Assembly: GCF_015356865.1 (NCBI RefSeq)
Contig: NZ_JAAFZA010000097.1
Location: 1 to 36,671, forward strand
Direction: 5' to 3'
Source of the DNA: Catenulispora pinisilvae
Lineage (GTDB): Bacteria > Actinomycetota > Actinomycetes > Streptomycetales > Catenulisporaceae
DNA: 36,671 nt
Under the pieces are notes generated by a model. That model saw only the letters and a program-made list of their open reading frames with translations, did no database searches and was not told where the DNA came from. A program made the position numbers and the translations under genes. Each line of letters opens with the position of its first letter. Positions within the stretch are counted from its first letter, which is position 1. Below, piece after piece: positions 22,705 through 29,526 of the stretch.

Positions 22705-22740
22705 TGAGCTCTGTAGAGCTCAAGTAGTAGGCGTGCCTAC
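22705..22740. terminator. Convergent hairpins between the metallopeptidase and fur-family genes
   Basis: TGAGCTC-TGTA-GAGCTCA (22705-22722) is a perfect 7-bp hairpin right after the peptidase stop. GTAGGC-GT-GCCTAC (22727-22740) includes the Fur-family stop codon. Together they form a compact bidirectional stop. The sequence TCTGTA(TA)GAGCT is also imperfectly duplicated (22693 and 22710). Confidence 0.6.
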
Positions 22741-23180
22741 GCCGGCTCGTCCTTCTCCAGCGCCCGACACTCCGCGCACACCCCGAACACCGCCAGGTGC
22801 CGCACATCCGTCTCGAACCCGTAGTCCTGCATCAGCCGCTGTACCAGCGGCTCGGCCGCAGAGTCCGCCGCCTCCAGGATGCGCCCGCAACCTCTGCACA
22901 CCAGATGCACGTGTGCGGGCTGGTCGGCCGTGTGGTAGATCTGCGCGCCGTGCCCGAGGTGGGTGTGGGTGACCAGGCCCAGCTCTTCCAGGAGCTCCAG
23001 CGTCCGGTAGACCGTGGAGAGGTTCACGCCGCGAGCGGTGCGCCGCACCTCTTCGCAGATCGTCTCCGGCGTGGCGTGGTCGAGGGAGGCCACGGCCTGC
23101 AAGACGAACTGGCGCTGCGGCGTGAGGCGGTAGCCCTTCGCGCGCAGCTCCTTCGTCAGGTCCGTAGGCGCGGTCTCCAT
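22737..23180 (-). CDS. Fur-family metalloregulator
   Basis: A 147-residue ferric-uptake-regulator-type repressor. The winged helix is at residues 10-80 (GYRLTPQRQFVLQAVASLDH, then GVNLSTVYRTLELLEELGLV). The metal/dimerisation domain follows, with HVHLVCRGC and the second Cys pair FGVCAEC (Cys95, 98, 135, 138), the structural zinc site. Sequence alone does not separate Fur, Zur and other branches. The start is placed at ATG 23180; an in-frame GTG at 23219 would add 13 residues without a better ribosome site. No clear target palindrome was seen upstream. Confidence 0.92.
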   Translation of the reverse strand: METAPTDLTKELRAKGYRLTPQRQFVLQAVASLDHATPETICEEVRRTARGVNLSTVYRTLELLEELGLVTHTHLGHGAQIYHTADQPAHVHLVCRGCGRILEAADSAAEPLVQRLMQDYGFETDVRHLAVFGVCAECRALEKDEPA

Positions 23181-23248
23181 ACCACCACTATCCCACCGGA
23201 CGGTGACAGCGGTCGCCACCGTCCATTCGCGCGGCCGGCGCGAACCGC

Positions 23249-23782
23249 TTACTTAACCGGCTTGAGCTGGGCCGAAAGGTGTGACTGCATCGGCTGGCCC
23301 ATGGCCGCCATGTCGAAGGCCCACAACAGTTCGCCCTGGACCAGTCCGTAGAGCCGGTGGCCGGCGGTGTACTCCTTGGCCGTCTCGGTGCGGGCGACCA
23401 CGTCGGTGCGCAGCTCGACCTTCGCGCTGTCGGCCTCGCCGACCCAGACCTCGGAAATGCCGGTCGGGTGCGCCAGGACCACTTCGAGGAGGGTGCGGGT
23501 GGTGCCCGCGGTCCCGTTCTCCTCGGTGCGCTCCATCGGACGCCAGTAGCCGGACTCGGAGGCCAGCGGGCGGACCTGGTTGCCCTCGTCGTCGAGCAGC
23601 CAGGAGCGGGACTCGTACTTCAGGAAGGGCTTGCCCGGCGTGTAGGAGAACACGGCCTCCTGGCCGAAGTTGAACGACTCGATGGTCGGGTAGCCCCCGA
23701 CCCCCGCACCGGCCCAGGTGCCCAGCAGGAACGCCAGCGGCACGCAGTTCGGGTGCAGGTCGGACGGGATCTCCAGCGGCAT
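23249..23782 (-). CDS. Nitrobindin-like heme-binding beta-barrel protein (FABP/THAP4 type)
   Basis: A 177-residue protein of the bacterial nitrobindin/THAP4-like heme-binding family (formerly DUF1794, FABP-like). The family opener HPNCVPLAFLLGTWAGAGVGGYP contains the GxWxGxG motif at residues 19-30. FNFGQEAVFSYTPGKPFLKYESRSWLLDDEG and ESGYWRP follow, with the family's usual length. Ferric-heme nitrobindins bind NO or isomerise peroxynitrite; the His needed for heme ligation is probably in the C-terminal region (EYTAGHRLYG). Its ATG overlaps the stop of the 34-residue membrane protein gene (TGATG), so translation is coupled. Confidence 0.88.
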   Translation of the reverse strand: MPLEIPSDLHPNCVPLAFLLGTWAGAGVGGYPTIESFNFGQEAVFSYTPGKPFLKYESRSWLLDDEGNQVRPLASESGYWRPMERTEENGTAGTTRTLLEVVLAHPTGISEVWVGEADSAKVELRTDVVARTETAKEYTAGHRLYGLVQGELLWAFDMAAMGQPMQSHLSAQLKPVK

Positions 23783-23886
23783 CAGTTCTGACCCTTGAAC
23801 AGCCGCAGCACCGTGAAGGACGCGAACCACACGACGGCGAGGGCCACCAGGACCAGCAGGATGTCGAAAAGAGTCTGGACGCTCAT
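23782..23886 (-). CDS. 34-residue single-span membrane miniprotein
   Basis: A tiny ORF beginning MSVQTLFDILLVLVALAVV, with one hydrophobic span (about residues 6-27) and a basic end, RLFKGQN. It shares TGATG with the start of the nitrobindin-like gene, strong evidence that it is translated. On its strand TAAACT lies seven bases before the ATG, a perfect -10 shape, so it is probably leaderless. A longer in-frame ORF exists but runs through a tandem repeat and has no start signal. Possible roles include anchoring the heme-binding protein or regulating a membrane complex; none is shown. Confidence 0.7.
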   Translation of the reverse strand: MSVQTLFDILLVLVALAVVWFASFTVLRLFKGQN

Positions 23887-23942
23887 GGTGGGGAGTTTAT
23901 CGGAGCCGGTGGGCAGGCGTTCGGTGACCTGGGTCTCTTCGG

Positions 23943-23981
23943 GTGTCGGAAAACGGTGCCGGAAAACGGTGCCGGAAACAA
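23943..23981. repeat. 13-bp tandem repeat, three copies
   Basis: GTGTCGGAAAACG (23943-23955), GTGCCGGAAAACG (23956-23968) and GTGCCGGAAACAA (23969-23981) lie between the miniprotein promoter and the terminator at 23987-24023. Confidence 0.8.
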
Positions 23982-23986
23982 GGACG

Positions 23987-24023
23987 GCGCCCGCCCCCGA
24001 TCCCGTGATCGGTGGGCGGGCGC
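23987..24023 (-). terminator. Terminator of the rhodanese/DUF1416 operon
   Basis: GCGCCCGCCC (23987-23996) pairs with GGGCGGGCGC (24014-24023). Inside, CCGATC (23997-24002) pairs with GATCGG (24007-24012) around CCGT, with one bulged base. The 16-pair stem sits 47 bases beyond the DUF1416 stop and is followed on the minus strand by CGTCCTTGTTTCC. Confidence 0.8.
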
Positions 24024-24070
24024 TCCCCTCATACGCACAGATCGCCATAAACACAGATCCGCACGCCGGC

Positions 24071-24370
24071 TCACACCGCGAGCGCGACCTCCGCGACCTC
24101 GCCCAGCGCGGCCTGCACCTCGGCGTCGACGGTCCCGCCCGGCACCAGCGCGCGCACCGTCCAGGTGCCCGGGGCGGCGAAGAAGCGGAAGCCGCCCTCG
24201 GGGCTGGTCGGCACCTCGGCGGTGAACTCGCCGGTGCTGTCCAGCAGCCGCACGTATCCGCTCACCGGCGCGCCGTCCCGGCTGACCGCGCCCTGGATGA
24301 CAGTTTCCTTGGCCACGTCCACTCCTTCGATGCTGAATCCGCCGGCGGGAGCGCCGCACGACGCCGTCAT
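24071..24370 (-). CDS. DUF1416 protein (SseC-like)
   Basis: A 99-residue protein of the actinobacterial DUF1416 family, beginning MTASCGAPAGGFSIEGVDV, followed by a carboxypeptidase-regulatory-like beta sandwich (ETVIQGAVSRDGAPVSGYVRLLD, EFTAEVPTSPEGGFRFFAAPGTWTVRAL). The Cys near residue 5 is a family feature. The ATG overlaps the stop of the sulfurtransferase gene (ATGA), so the two products are made together; in mycobacteria the same pair is cysA2/cysA3 with sseC. A role in sulfur transfer, possibly as a partner or substrate of the rhodanese, is inferred. Confidence 0.88.
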   Translation of the reverse strand: MTASCGAPAGGFSIEGVDVAKETVIQGAVSRDGAPVSGYVRLLDSTGEFTAEVPTSPEGGFRFFAAPGTWTVRALVPGGTVDAEVQAALGEVAEVALAV

Positions 24371-25230
24371 TGCTGGCCGCCCTCGGGCGCGCCCGGGTTC
24401 GAGCCGAGCGAGACCGGAACGCCGACCAGCGAGCCGTACTCGGTCCACGAACCGTCGTAGTTCTTCACGTTGCCCTGGCCCAGCAGCTCGTGCAGCACGA
24501 ACCAGGTGTGGGCCGAGCGCTCGCCGATCCGGCAGTAGGCGATGGTGTCCTTGGACAGGTCCACGCCCTCGGCCTCGTAGAGCGCGGTCAGCTCCTCGTC
24601 GGAGCGGAACGTGCCGTCGTCGTTGGCCGCCTTGGACCACGGGATGTTGCGCGCGGTCGGGACGTGGCCGGGCCGCTGGGACTGCTCCTGCGGCAGGTGG
24701 GCCGGGGCCAGCAGCTTGCCCGAGTACTCGTCGGGGCTGCGCACGTCGACCAGGTTGGAGCTGCCGATCGCGGCCACGACGTCGTCGCGGTAGGCGCGGA
24801 TGGCCTGGTCCTGCGGCCCGGCGGTGTAGCTGGTCGCGGTCCGGGTCGGCTGCTCGACGACCAGCTCGCGGGAGTCCAGCTCCCACTTCTTGCGGCCGCC
24901 GTCCAGCAGCTTCACGTCGCCGTGGCCGTAGAGCTTGAAGTACCAGTACGCGTAGGACGCGAACCAGTTGTTGTTGCCGCCGTAGAGCACCACGGTGTCG
25001 TCGTTGGCGATGCCGCGCTCGGAGAGCAAGTCCGCGAACTGCTGCTGGTTCACGAAGTCGCGGCGGACCGGGTCCTGCAGGTCGCGCTTCCAGTCGATCC
25101 GGACGGCGTTGCGGATGTGGTTCTTGTCGTAGGCGGCGGTGTCCTCGTCGACCTCGACGAGGACGACCTTCGGATCGTCCAGGTGCGCCTGGACCCAGTC
25201 GGCGTCCACCAGGACGTCATTGCGACTCAT
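24367..25230 (-). CDS. Thiosulfate sulfurtransferase (two-domain rhodanese)
   Basis: A 287-residue rhodanese. The inactive N-terminal domain spans about residues 5-125 (DEDTAAYDKNHIRNAVRIDW). The catalytic C-terminal domain spans 140-275, with active-site Cys233 in the loop CRIGERS, typical of the actinobacterial CysA2/SseA-type thiosulfate:cyanide sulfurtransferases. GGAGG lies nine bases before the ATG at 25230. Upstream are a 223-base untranslated region and a cysteine-rich leader peptide, which indicates control by cysteine supply. Co-translated with the DUF1416 gene. It probably moves sulfane sulfur from thiosulfate to acceptors. Confidence 0.94.
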   Translation of the reverse strand: MSRNDVLVDADWVQAHLDDPKVVLVEVDEDTAAYDKNHIRNAVRIDWKRDLQDPVRRDFVNQQQFADLLSERGIANDDTVVLYGGNNNWFASYAYWYFKLYGHGDVKLLDGGRKKWELDSRELVVEQPTRTATSYTAGPQDQAIRAYRDDVVAAIGSSNLVDVRSPDEYSGKLLAPAHLPQEQSQRPGHVPTARNIPWSKAANDDGTFRSDEELTALYEAEGVDLSKDTIAYCRIGERSAHTWFVLHELLGQGNVKNYDGSWTEYGSLVGVPVSLGSNPGAPEGGQQ

Positions 25231-25453
25231 GATGGGAGTCCTCCGGATGTTTCGGGGTTCGGATCACAGTGGAGGGGCGTGCCCGACGGACGCGGTTGTT
25301 CCACGGCGGCGGGCGACAGCATGCGGGCATGCGAGAAGCACGTTCGTGTCTGGCTTGGGTCCGCGCTGAAGGCAGAGGGTCGCCCGTCCTACGACGAGGG
25401 GGCTTCGCGTCCCCGAAGAACCGGGGTCACGGACAGCAACCGACCCTCTAGGG
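25231..25453 (-). promoter_or_regulatory. 5' untranslated region with candidate cysteine attenuator
   Basis: This 223-base stretch separates the leader peptide stop from the rhodanese start. On the transcript the segment just after the leader stop (plus-strand CGACCCTCT, 25441-25449) can join a local GACCC-TCTA-GGGTC hairpin (25442-25455) or pair over nine bases with AGAGGGTCG (25374-25382). The two pairings exclude each other. Near the start codon the Shine-Dalgarno complement CCTCC (25244-25248) has a match in GGAGGGG (25271-25277) that could hide the ribosome site. Confidence 0.55.
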
Positions 25454-25534
25454 TCAGCGCATTCGACACAGGCAGGCGGCGACGCGGCACAGATCGACTG
25501 CGCGTCGCTTGGTGAAGTCCGCCTGCTGCTTCAT
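25454..25534 (-). CDS. Cysteine-rich leader peptide of the sulfurtransferase operon
   Basis: A 26-residue ORF beginning MKQQADFTKRRAVDLCRVAA and ending with two more Cys codons before MR (Cys at 16, 21 and 23). The ATG lies at the predicted transcription start, so translation is leaderless. I recall very similar RAVDLCRVAA leader peptides upstream of thiosulfate sulfurtransferase genes in Streptomyces, and Cys-rich leaderless ORFs acting as cysteine attenuators in mycobacteria. Ribosomes stalling at the Cys codons when cysteine is scarce would change folding of the stop-codon hairpin (25442-25455). The mechanism here is inferred; the ORF and its promoter are directly visible. Confidence 0.85.
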   Translation of the reverse strand: MKQQADFTKRRAVDLCRVAACLCRMR

Positions 25535-25541
25535 GTCAACG

Positions 25542-25570
25542 ACTCTAGAGAGGGCTGGGGGCAGTGTCAC
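25542..25570 (-). promoter_or_regulatory. Promoter of the leader/sulfurtransferase operon
   Basis: On the minus strand GTGACA (25570-25565) and TAGAGT (25547-25542) are separated by exactly 17 bases, and the leader ATG begins eight bases after the -10. This is a near-consensus vegetative promoter with a leaderless transcript. Confidence 0.75.
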
Positions 25571-25634
25571 GCATGTACCGCACTATGAGACGGCGGTCTT
25601 ACGTTTCGTCGGCGGCGCTGGTCACACCGGGCCC

Positions 25635-26408
25635 TCAGGACGACATCGGCACCGTGATGTCGTAACCGCCCCAGCTGGCCACCCGTACCTCGAAGTGGTC
25701 GATCTGTCCCGGTTGCAGGGAGGTCGCGGCCGGGATGTCGATCGCCTTGCCGGCCACCGACCGCCAGTTCGACAGCGGGACCGCGTCGTGGTTCTTGGCC
25801 ACGACGTAGAGCGTACAGTTCAGCCCGTCCGGCGTCCCGCTCATCCGCGCGGTGACCGAGGTGCCCCAGCCCCGGCCCTGGTAGGAGATCTGCGCGGTCA
25901 CGCCGCTCTGCGTCACCGCCGGCAGCGCCTTGCCCGCCACGTCCGCCGTCGGGCCCGGCCGGCCGCTGTGCCCGGCCCAGAATCCGCCGATGACCAGCAC
26001 CAGGGCGGCGACGCCGACCAGTATCCGGCGGCGCCACGGCGTCCCGGGCAGCTTCAGCTTCCCCGAAGTCCCTGAAGCCGCCGAACCCCTTGAAGCCCCA
26101 GAAGTCCCTGAAATCCCTGAAATCCCCAGTGCCCGCACCGGAGTCCGGAACGGCAGCCGCTTGCGCGGCTTGTCCGGAGTCGGCAACTCCGGCATCGGCG
26201 CCCCGACCAGCCCGATGTCCATGATCCGCTTCACCCCGACGAACGAGGCGTACTCCGCCTGGCACTCCGGGCACTGGGCCAGGTGCCGGCGCACCTCGCG
26301 CGCCTCGTCCGGGTCCAGGGCGCCGAGCGCCAGGGCGCCGACCGCGATCCGCAGGTCCTCGTCGTCGCAGGCGCCGAGGCCGGCGCCGGTGCCGGGTTCC
26401 GGGTTCAC
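25635..26408 (-). CDS. Zinc-binding (ZAS) anti-sigma factor
   Basis: A 257-residue transmembrane anti-sigma factor for the ECF sigma encoded just upstream. The cytoplasmic zf-HC2/ZAS motif HLAQCPEC (H-x3-C-x2-C) is at about residues 41-48. A linker follows with a Gly-Ile/Thr/Ala-Ser triplet repeat, then a membrane span near residues 128-146 (ILVGVAALVLVIGGFWAG). The extracytoplasmic beta-rich domain (about residues 160-257) is of the zinc-finger-associated sensor type (GWGTSVTARMSGTPDGLNC, FEVRVASWGGYDI). The GTG at 26408 overlaps the sigma stop (GTGA). The signal is unknown. Confidence 0.9.
   Translation of the reverse strand: MNPEPGTGAGLGACDDEDLRIAVGALALGALDPDEAREVRRHLAQCPECQAEYASFVGVKRIMDIGLVGAPMPELPTPDKPRKRLPFRTPVRALGISGISGTSGASRGSAASGTSGKLKLPGTPWRRRILVGVAALVLVIGGFWAGHSGRPGPTADVAGKALPAVTQSGVTAQISYQGRGWGTSVTARMSGTPDGLNCTLYVVAKNHDAVPLSNWRSVAGKAIDIPAATSLQPGQIDHFEVRVASWGGYDITVPMSS
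26065..26127. repeat. In-frame 9-bp tandem repeat, seven units
   Basis: Seven 9-mers related to GAAGTCCCT run from 26065 to 26127 (for example 26065-26073, 26101-26109, 26110-26118). On the minus strand they encode the G-I/T/A-S triplets in the linker of the anti-sigma factor just before its membrane span. Copy number can change without a frameshift. Confidence 0.8.
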
Positions 26409-26995
26409 GGCTTGATCCCCCGTTCCTCGAACGCGGTCCGCAGGGCGCGCAGCGCGTAATAGGTCCGCGACTTCACGGTGCCCGGGGGAACGCCCAGCAC
26501 CTCCGCGGCCTCGGCCACCGAGAGCCCCTTGAAGTACGTCTCCCGGAGCACCGCCCGGTGGTCGGGGCTCAGTGTCGCCATGGCCTCGGCCACCTCCCAT
26601 CCCAGCAGGATCCGGTCCTGGTCGTCTTGGACGGCGGCGTCCCGCGCCGCCGCGATCGCGAGCCCGTCCTCGCCCCCGACCTCCCTGGGCCGCGAACGGC
26701 GGGCCCGGGCCTGGTCCACCACGATGTTCCGGGCGACCGTGCACAGCCACGCCCGCGGCGAGCCGCGTTCGGGCGCGAACGCCTCGGCGTGCTGCCAGGC
26801 CCGCAGGAACGTCTCCTGCACCACGTCCTCGGCCCGGCCGCGGTCGCCGTCCGTCAGTTTGAGGACGTAGCCCAGCAACGGACCAGCGTGGTCCGCGTAG
26901 AGGCTTTTGAGACGCTCCGCGTCCGCGCTCGCGACGTCCACACCGGGGACACGCAAAGGCGGGGGTCCCGGTTCAACTCGCCGCCGCCACACCAC
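26405..26995 (-). CDS. ECF RNA polymerase sigma factor with cognate anti-sigma factor
   Basis: A 196-residue ECF sigma factor. Region 2 is at about residues 35-100 (GYVLKLTDGDRGRAEDVVQETFLRAWQHAEAF, then SPRAWLCTVARNIVVDQAR). Region 4 is at about 135-190 (LSPDHRAVLRETYFKGLSVAEAAEVLGVPPGTVKSRTYYALRAL). It is followed by, and overlaps, a ZAS anti-sigma gene, so membrane signals would release it. The start is uncertain: GTG at 26995 is given, but GTG at 26941 (VDVASADAERLKSLY) is also possible and nearer the conserved part. Resembles the SigK/SigL-type group; targets unknown. Confidence 0.9.
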   Translation of the reverse strand: MVWRRRVEPGPPPLRVPGVDVASADAERLKSLYADHAGPLLGYVLKLTDGDRGRAEDVVQETFLRAWQHAEAFAPERGSPRAWLCTVARNIVVDQARARRSRPREVGGEDGLAIAAARDAAVQDDQDRILLGWEVAEAMATLSPDHRAVLRETYFKGLSVAEAAEVLGVPPGTVKSRTYYALRALRTAFEERGIKP

Positions 26996-27069
26996 ACGCC
27001 GATGATGGCATCCCTGGTGATCGTCCGACAGCGGATCGGGCCGGATGGTGCGCGCCGGCCACGATCCGC

Positions 27070-27113
27070 GTCAGTGGAAGTCGGTGGGATGAAGTCAGTG
27101 GGAGTCGGTGGGG
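27070..27113. repeat. 10-bp degenerate repeat just after the LmeA-like gene
   Basis: Four units related to GTCRGTGGGA occur at 27070-27079, 27080-27089, 27094-27103 and 27104-27113, with TGAA in the middle. They end two bases before the stop codon (27115-27117) of the convergently read gene on the minus strand. Confidence 0.6.
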
Positions 27114-27114
27114 A

Positions 27115-27876
27115 TCAGCTGGAGGAGACGCCCGAACCGGTCACCCGCACGTGGTCGGCCTCGGCGAACACCCGCAGCCCGTCTGCCGAGGTCTGCATGT
27201 TGGCCATCTGCAAGGTCAGCTGCATCGGCAACTGCCCGACGTTGACCGGGAAGTCGAACACGCTCGGCACCCGGCCGGAGAGCCCCACCGAGGAAGACAC
27301 GATCTTCGACGCCGTCAGTTGCAGCCGGTTGTCCGGACCCAGCGTCAGCTTGCTCTGCACGGTGGTCTTGCCCAGCCCCGGGACGCTGCCGGTGATCTGC
27401 ACGGTGTTGTCCGGCCCGTCGGCCAGCGTCACGTCCAGTCCCTGCGCGGCGGCCGCGGACTCCATGTCGGTCCAGCTGAACAACGCGGTGCCGGACAGGT
27501 GGTCGACGTCGGCCTCCTTGAAGCCGTCGGACGGAGCGACGCCGTTGAGGTCCACGTGCAGATCGGTGACCCGGACGTTGTTGCGCACCACGCCGCGCGC
27601 GTCCACCGAGACCTTGTCCAGCTTCATGCCGATCAGCTGGGTCAGGAACGGGAAGTTGGCGATGGTGACCGAGGGTTTGCTCTCCAGGTTCTGCGACTGT
27701 TGGATGCGCTTGGCGATCTGGCTCTCCGCGATCCCCACCGTGATCCGGTCCGCGGCCACGAACAGGCCCGCCAGCACCAGCAGCGTGATAGCCAGCCGGG
27801 TCGGCCACCTGCGCCGTCTGGCCGGCGGCGAGTGCGCCCGCCCGTACCGCAGGTCCTGCCCCTCCTCGGAAGTCAT
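27115..27876 (-). CDS. LmeA-family (DUF2993) phospholipid-binding protein
   Basis: A 253-residue membrane-anchored or exported protein. Residues 1-25 are polar and basic (GRAHSPPARRRRWPTR), then comes a hydrophobic segment at about 27-42 (LAITLLVLAGLFVAAD). The rest is the DUF2993 domain with AESQIAKRIQQSQNLESKPSVTIANFPFLTQL, the typical opening of LmeA, a periplasmic protein that binds phosphatidylinositides and supports mannan elongation in mycobacteria. Its ATG overlaps the stop of the Tyr/Gln-rich membrane protein gene (ATGA), making it the last gene of a four-gene operon. Its role here is probably in envelope lipid handling. Confidence 0.88.
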   Translation of the reverse strand: MTSEEGQDLRYGRAHSPPARRRRWPTRLAITLLVLAGLFVAADRITVGIAESQIAKRIQQSQNLESKPSVTIANFPFLTQLIGMKLDKVSVDARGVVRNNVRVTDLHVDLNGVAPSDGFKEADVDHLSGTALFSWTDMESAAAAQGLDVTLADGPDNTVQITGSVPGLGKTTVQSKLTLGPDNRLQLTASKIVSSSVGLSGRVPSVFDFPVNVGQLPMQLTLQMANMQTSADGLRVFAEADHVRVTGSGVSSS

Positions 27877-29222
27877 GGGACGAGGATAGCCGCGGCGTAG
27901 GAAGCAAGGGCGGCGATCGTGACCGGGATCGCGACCACCGCGGCCCGGCTCGCCCCGAGTTCGGGGTTGCGGGCGGCCAGCAGGGACACGAAGCCGCAGA
28001 CCGCCGCGCCGGCCACCACCGAGGTGGTGTGCAGGGCCGCGGCCGGGAGGAACAGACCGGTCAGTCCGGCCAGGAGCAGGGCCGATCCGGCGGCGGCCAG
28101 CGAGCGCACGGTCCCCGGCTCAACGCCGTTGCGCCGGGCCCGCAGGACGGCGTCCGCGGCGACCAGCACGAAACCGGCGCCGAGCCCGGCCGCGACCGGG
28201 ATCGCGGCGTCGTCGGGCTGGAACTTGAAGGTCGCCACGGTGCCGGCGAGCGCCGGCAGCGCGGCCACGACGGCGGTGCGCCGGGACGCGAACCCGGCCA
28301 GGTCCAGCACGGCCCAGGCGACGAGGAGTTGGAGCGGGAGGACGACCGCGGCTATCGCCTTGTCGGAGACGAAGGCGGCGATGGCCAGGGCCGCGGTGGC
28401 CGCCGCGGTATAGGGGAGGTGCGACAGCGGAGAGAGGGGGGTGCGGCGGGGTTCGGCTGGAGACTCATAGCCGTAGTCGCTGTCATAGCCGTTGCTGTAG
28501 CCATTGCTGCTGCCGTAGCCGTTGTCATAGGACTCGGGATGCTCCTCGGCGTAGGGCTCGGCTACCGGTGCGGACCGGCCGCGGCGGCGAGGCTCTGGAG
28601 ACGGTTCGTCATAGGGCTGCTCGTAATAGGGCTGCTCTTGGTAGTAGCCCTGGTCGTACTCCTGGGCGTAGTCCTCGGCATAGCCCCGCGCATTAGGCTC
28701 ACTAGGGCTGTAGTCATAGCCCGGCTGTTGCTCATAGCTCGGGTATTGCTCATAGCTTGGCTGCTGTTGCTCGTAGCTTGGCGGTTGCTGCTCATAGCCG
28801 GGCTGTTGCTGTTCATAGCCCGGCTGTTGTTCATAGCCCGCCGGGTGCTGCTCGTAGCCCGGGTGCTGGTCGTAGCTCGGAGTTTCCTGGTAGCCATAGG
28901 CAGGGTCTTGTGTGTACTCGGGCGCGTATTCGTAGCCATAGTTCGGCGCCTGTTCATGCACCGGAGCGGCTTCATAGCCATACTGCTGCTCGTAGCCCTG
29001 GTACTCAGTGCCCTGGTACTCAGTGCCCTGGTACTCGGCTGCCGGCTGCTGCTCGTAGTACTCGTAGCCATAACCCTCAGGCTGCTGCGGCTGAGCGTAT
29101 TGGTCCTGGAAGTACCCCTGCTGTTGGTAGGCCGGCTCCTCGATGTAGGGATACTCGGGCTCCTGCTGAGGTAACGGCTCTGGAGCCGCTCGCCCACGCC
29201 GTCGGCCCGTGTACTCGCCCAC
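27873..29222 (-). CDS. Membrane protein with a long Tyr/Gln/Glu/Pro-rich disordered N-terminus
   Basis: A 449-residue protein in two halves. Residues 1-255 are low-complexity and rich in Tyr, Gln, Pro, Glu and Gly, with repeats such as YEQQPGYEQQ, TEYQGTEYQG and SNGYSNGYDSDYGY. They contain almost no hydrophobic aliphatics and look prion-like. Residues 260-449 form about six membrane spans (LPYTAAATAALAIAAFVSD, VVLPLQLLVAWAVLDLAG, and others). GTG at 29222 is supported by GGGAGG six bases upstream. It overlaps the LmeA-like gene. I do not recognise the membrane domain. The repeat region could cluster at the membrane or recruit partners. Confidence 0.78.
   Translation of the reverse strand: MGEYTGRRRGRAAPEPLPQQEPEYPYIEEPAYQQQGYFQDQYAQPQQPEGYGYEYYEQQPAAEYQGTEYQGTEYQGYEQQYGYEAAPVHEQAPNYGYEYAPEYTQDPAYGYQETPSYDQHPGYEQHPAGYEQQPGYEQQQPGYEQQPPSYEQQQPSYEQYPSYEQQPGYDYSPSEPNARGYAEDYAQEYDQGYYQEQPYYEQPYDEPSPEPRRRGRSAPVAEPYAEEHPESYDNGYGSSNGYSNGYDSDYGYESPAEPRRTPLSPLSHLPYTAAATAALAIAAFVSDKAIAAVVLPLQLLVAWAVLDLAGFASRRTAVVAALPALAGTVATFKFQPDDAAIPVAAGLGAGFVLVAADAVLRARRNGVEPGTVRSLAAAGSALLLAGLTGLFLPAAALHTTSVVAGAAVCGFVSLLAARNPELGASRAAVVAIPVTIAALASYAAAILVP
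28690..29070. repeat. Coding repeats of the Tyr/Gln-rich segment
   Basis: Imperfect 12-24 bp units such as CTCATAGCCCGGCTGTTG recur many times between about 28690 and 28870, and a 15-bp unit TACTCAGTGCCCTGG is repeated near 29003-29035. All are in frame and encode GYEQQP- and TEYQG-type peptides on the minus strand. Confidence 0.75.
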
Positions 29223-29274
29223 CCTTTGCCTCCCGCCGACTGCTACCCGCCTGAAAGGTACCAGCCGGACCCGC

Positions 29275-29526
29275 TCAGCCCCCCGCGAACGGCGGCAGCA
29301 CCTCGACCACCGCGCCGTCGGGCAGCCGCACGTCGGCCGGGTCGCGGCGGCCCACCGGGGTGCCGTCCACCAGGAACGACGCCCGGCGCACCACCTCGCC
29401 GAGCGGCGCACCGTGCCGGGCCACCGCGGCCGTCAGCACGTCGGCCAGTACCTCGTCCTCGAACGGCTCCTCGGCGACGCCCGCCGCCGCCTTCGCCGCC
29501 GCCCAATAGCGGATCAACCCGCTCAT
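29275..29526 (-). CDS. MoaD/ThiS-like small sulfur-carrier protein
   Basis: An 83-residue ubiquitin-fold protein with the C-terminal Gly-Gly (PPFAGG) needed for thiocarboxylate formation. The MoaD-like blocks are IRYWAAAKAAAG at the start and LVDGTPVG and VEVLPPFAGG near the end. The ATG overlaps the stop of the alpha/beta hydrolase gene (ATGA). No molybdopterin or thiamine gene is nearby, so its client pathway is open; it could serve molybdenum cofactor synthesis or carry sulfur for a dedicated pathway of this operon. Length and ending are normal for the family. Confidence 0.88.
   Translation of the reverse strand: MSGLIRYWAAAKAAAGVAEEPFEDEVLADVLTAAVARHGAPLGEVVRRASFLVDGTPVGRRDPADVRLPDGAVVEVLPPFAGG

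Noticed and set aside
28029..29174. A 381-codon plus-strand ORF rich in Leu, Val and Ile opposite the Tyr/Gln-rich gene
   Set aside because: Its hydrophobic look comes from reading the Tyr/Gln repeat DNA backwards. The minus-strand gene has a good ribosome site and overlaps its operon neighbour.
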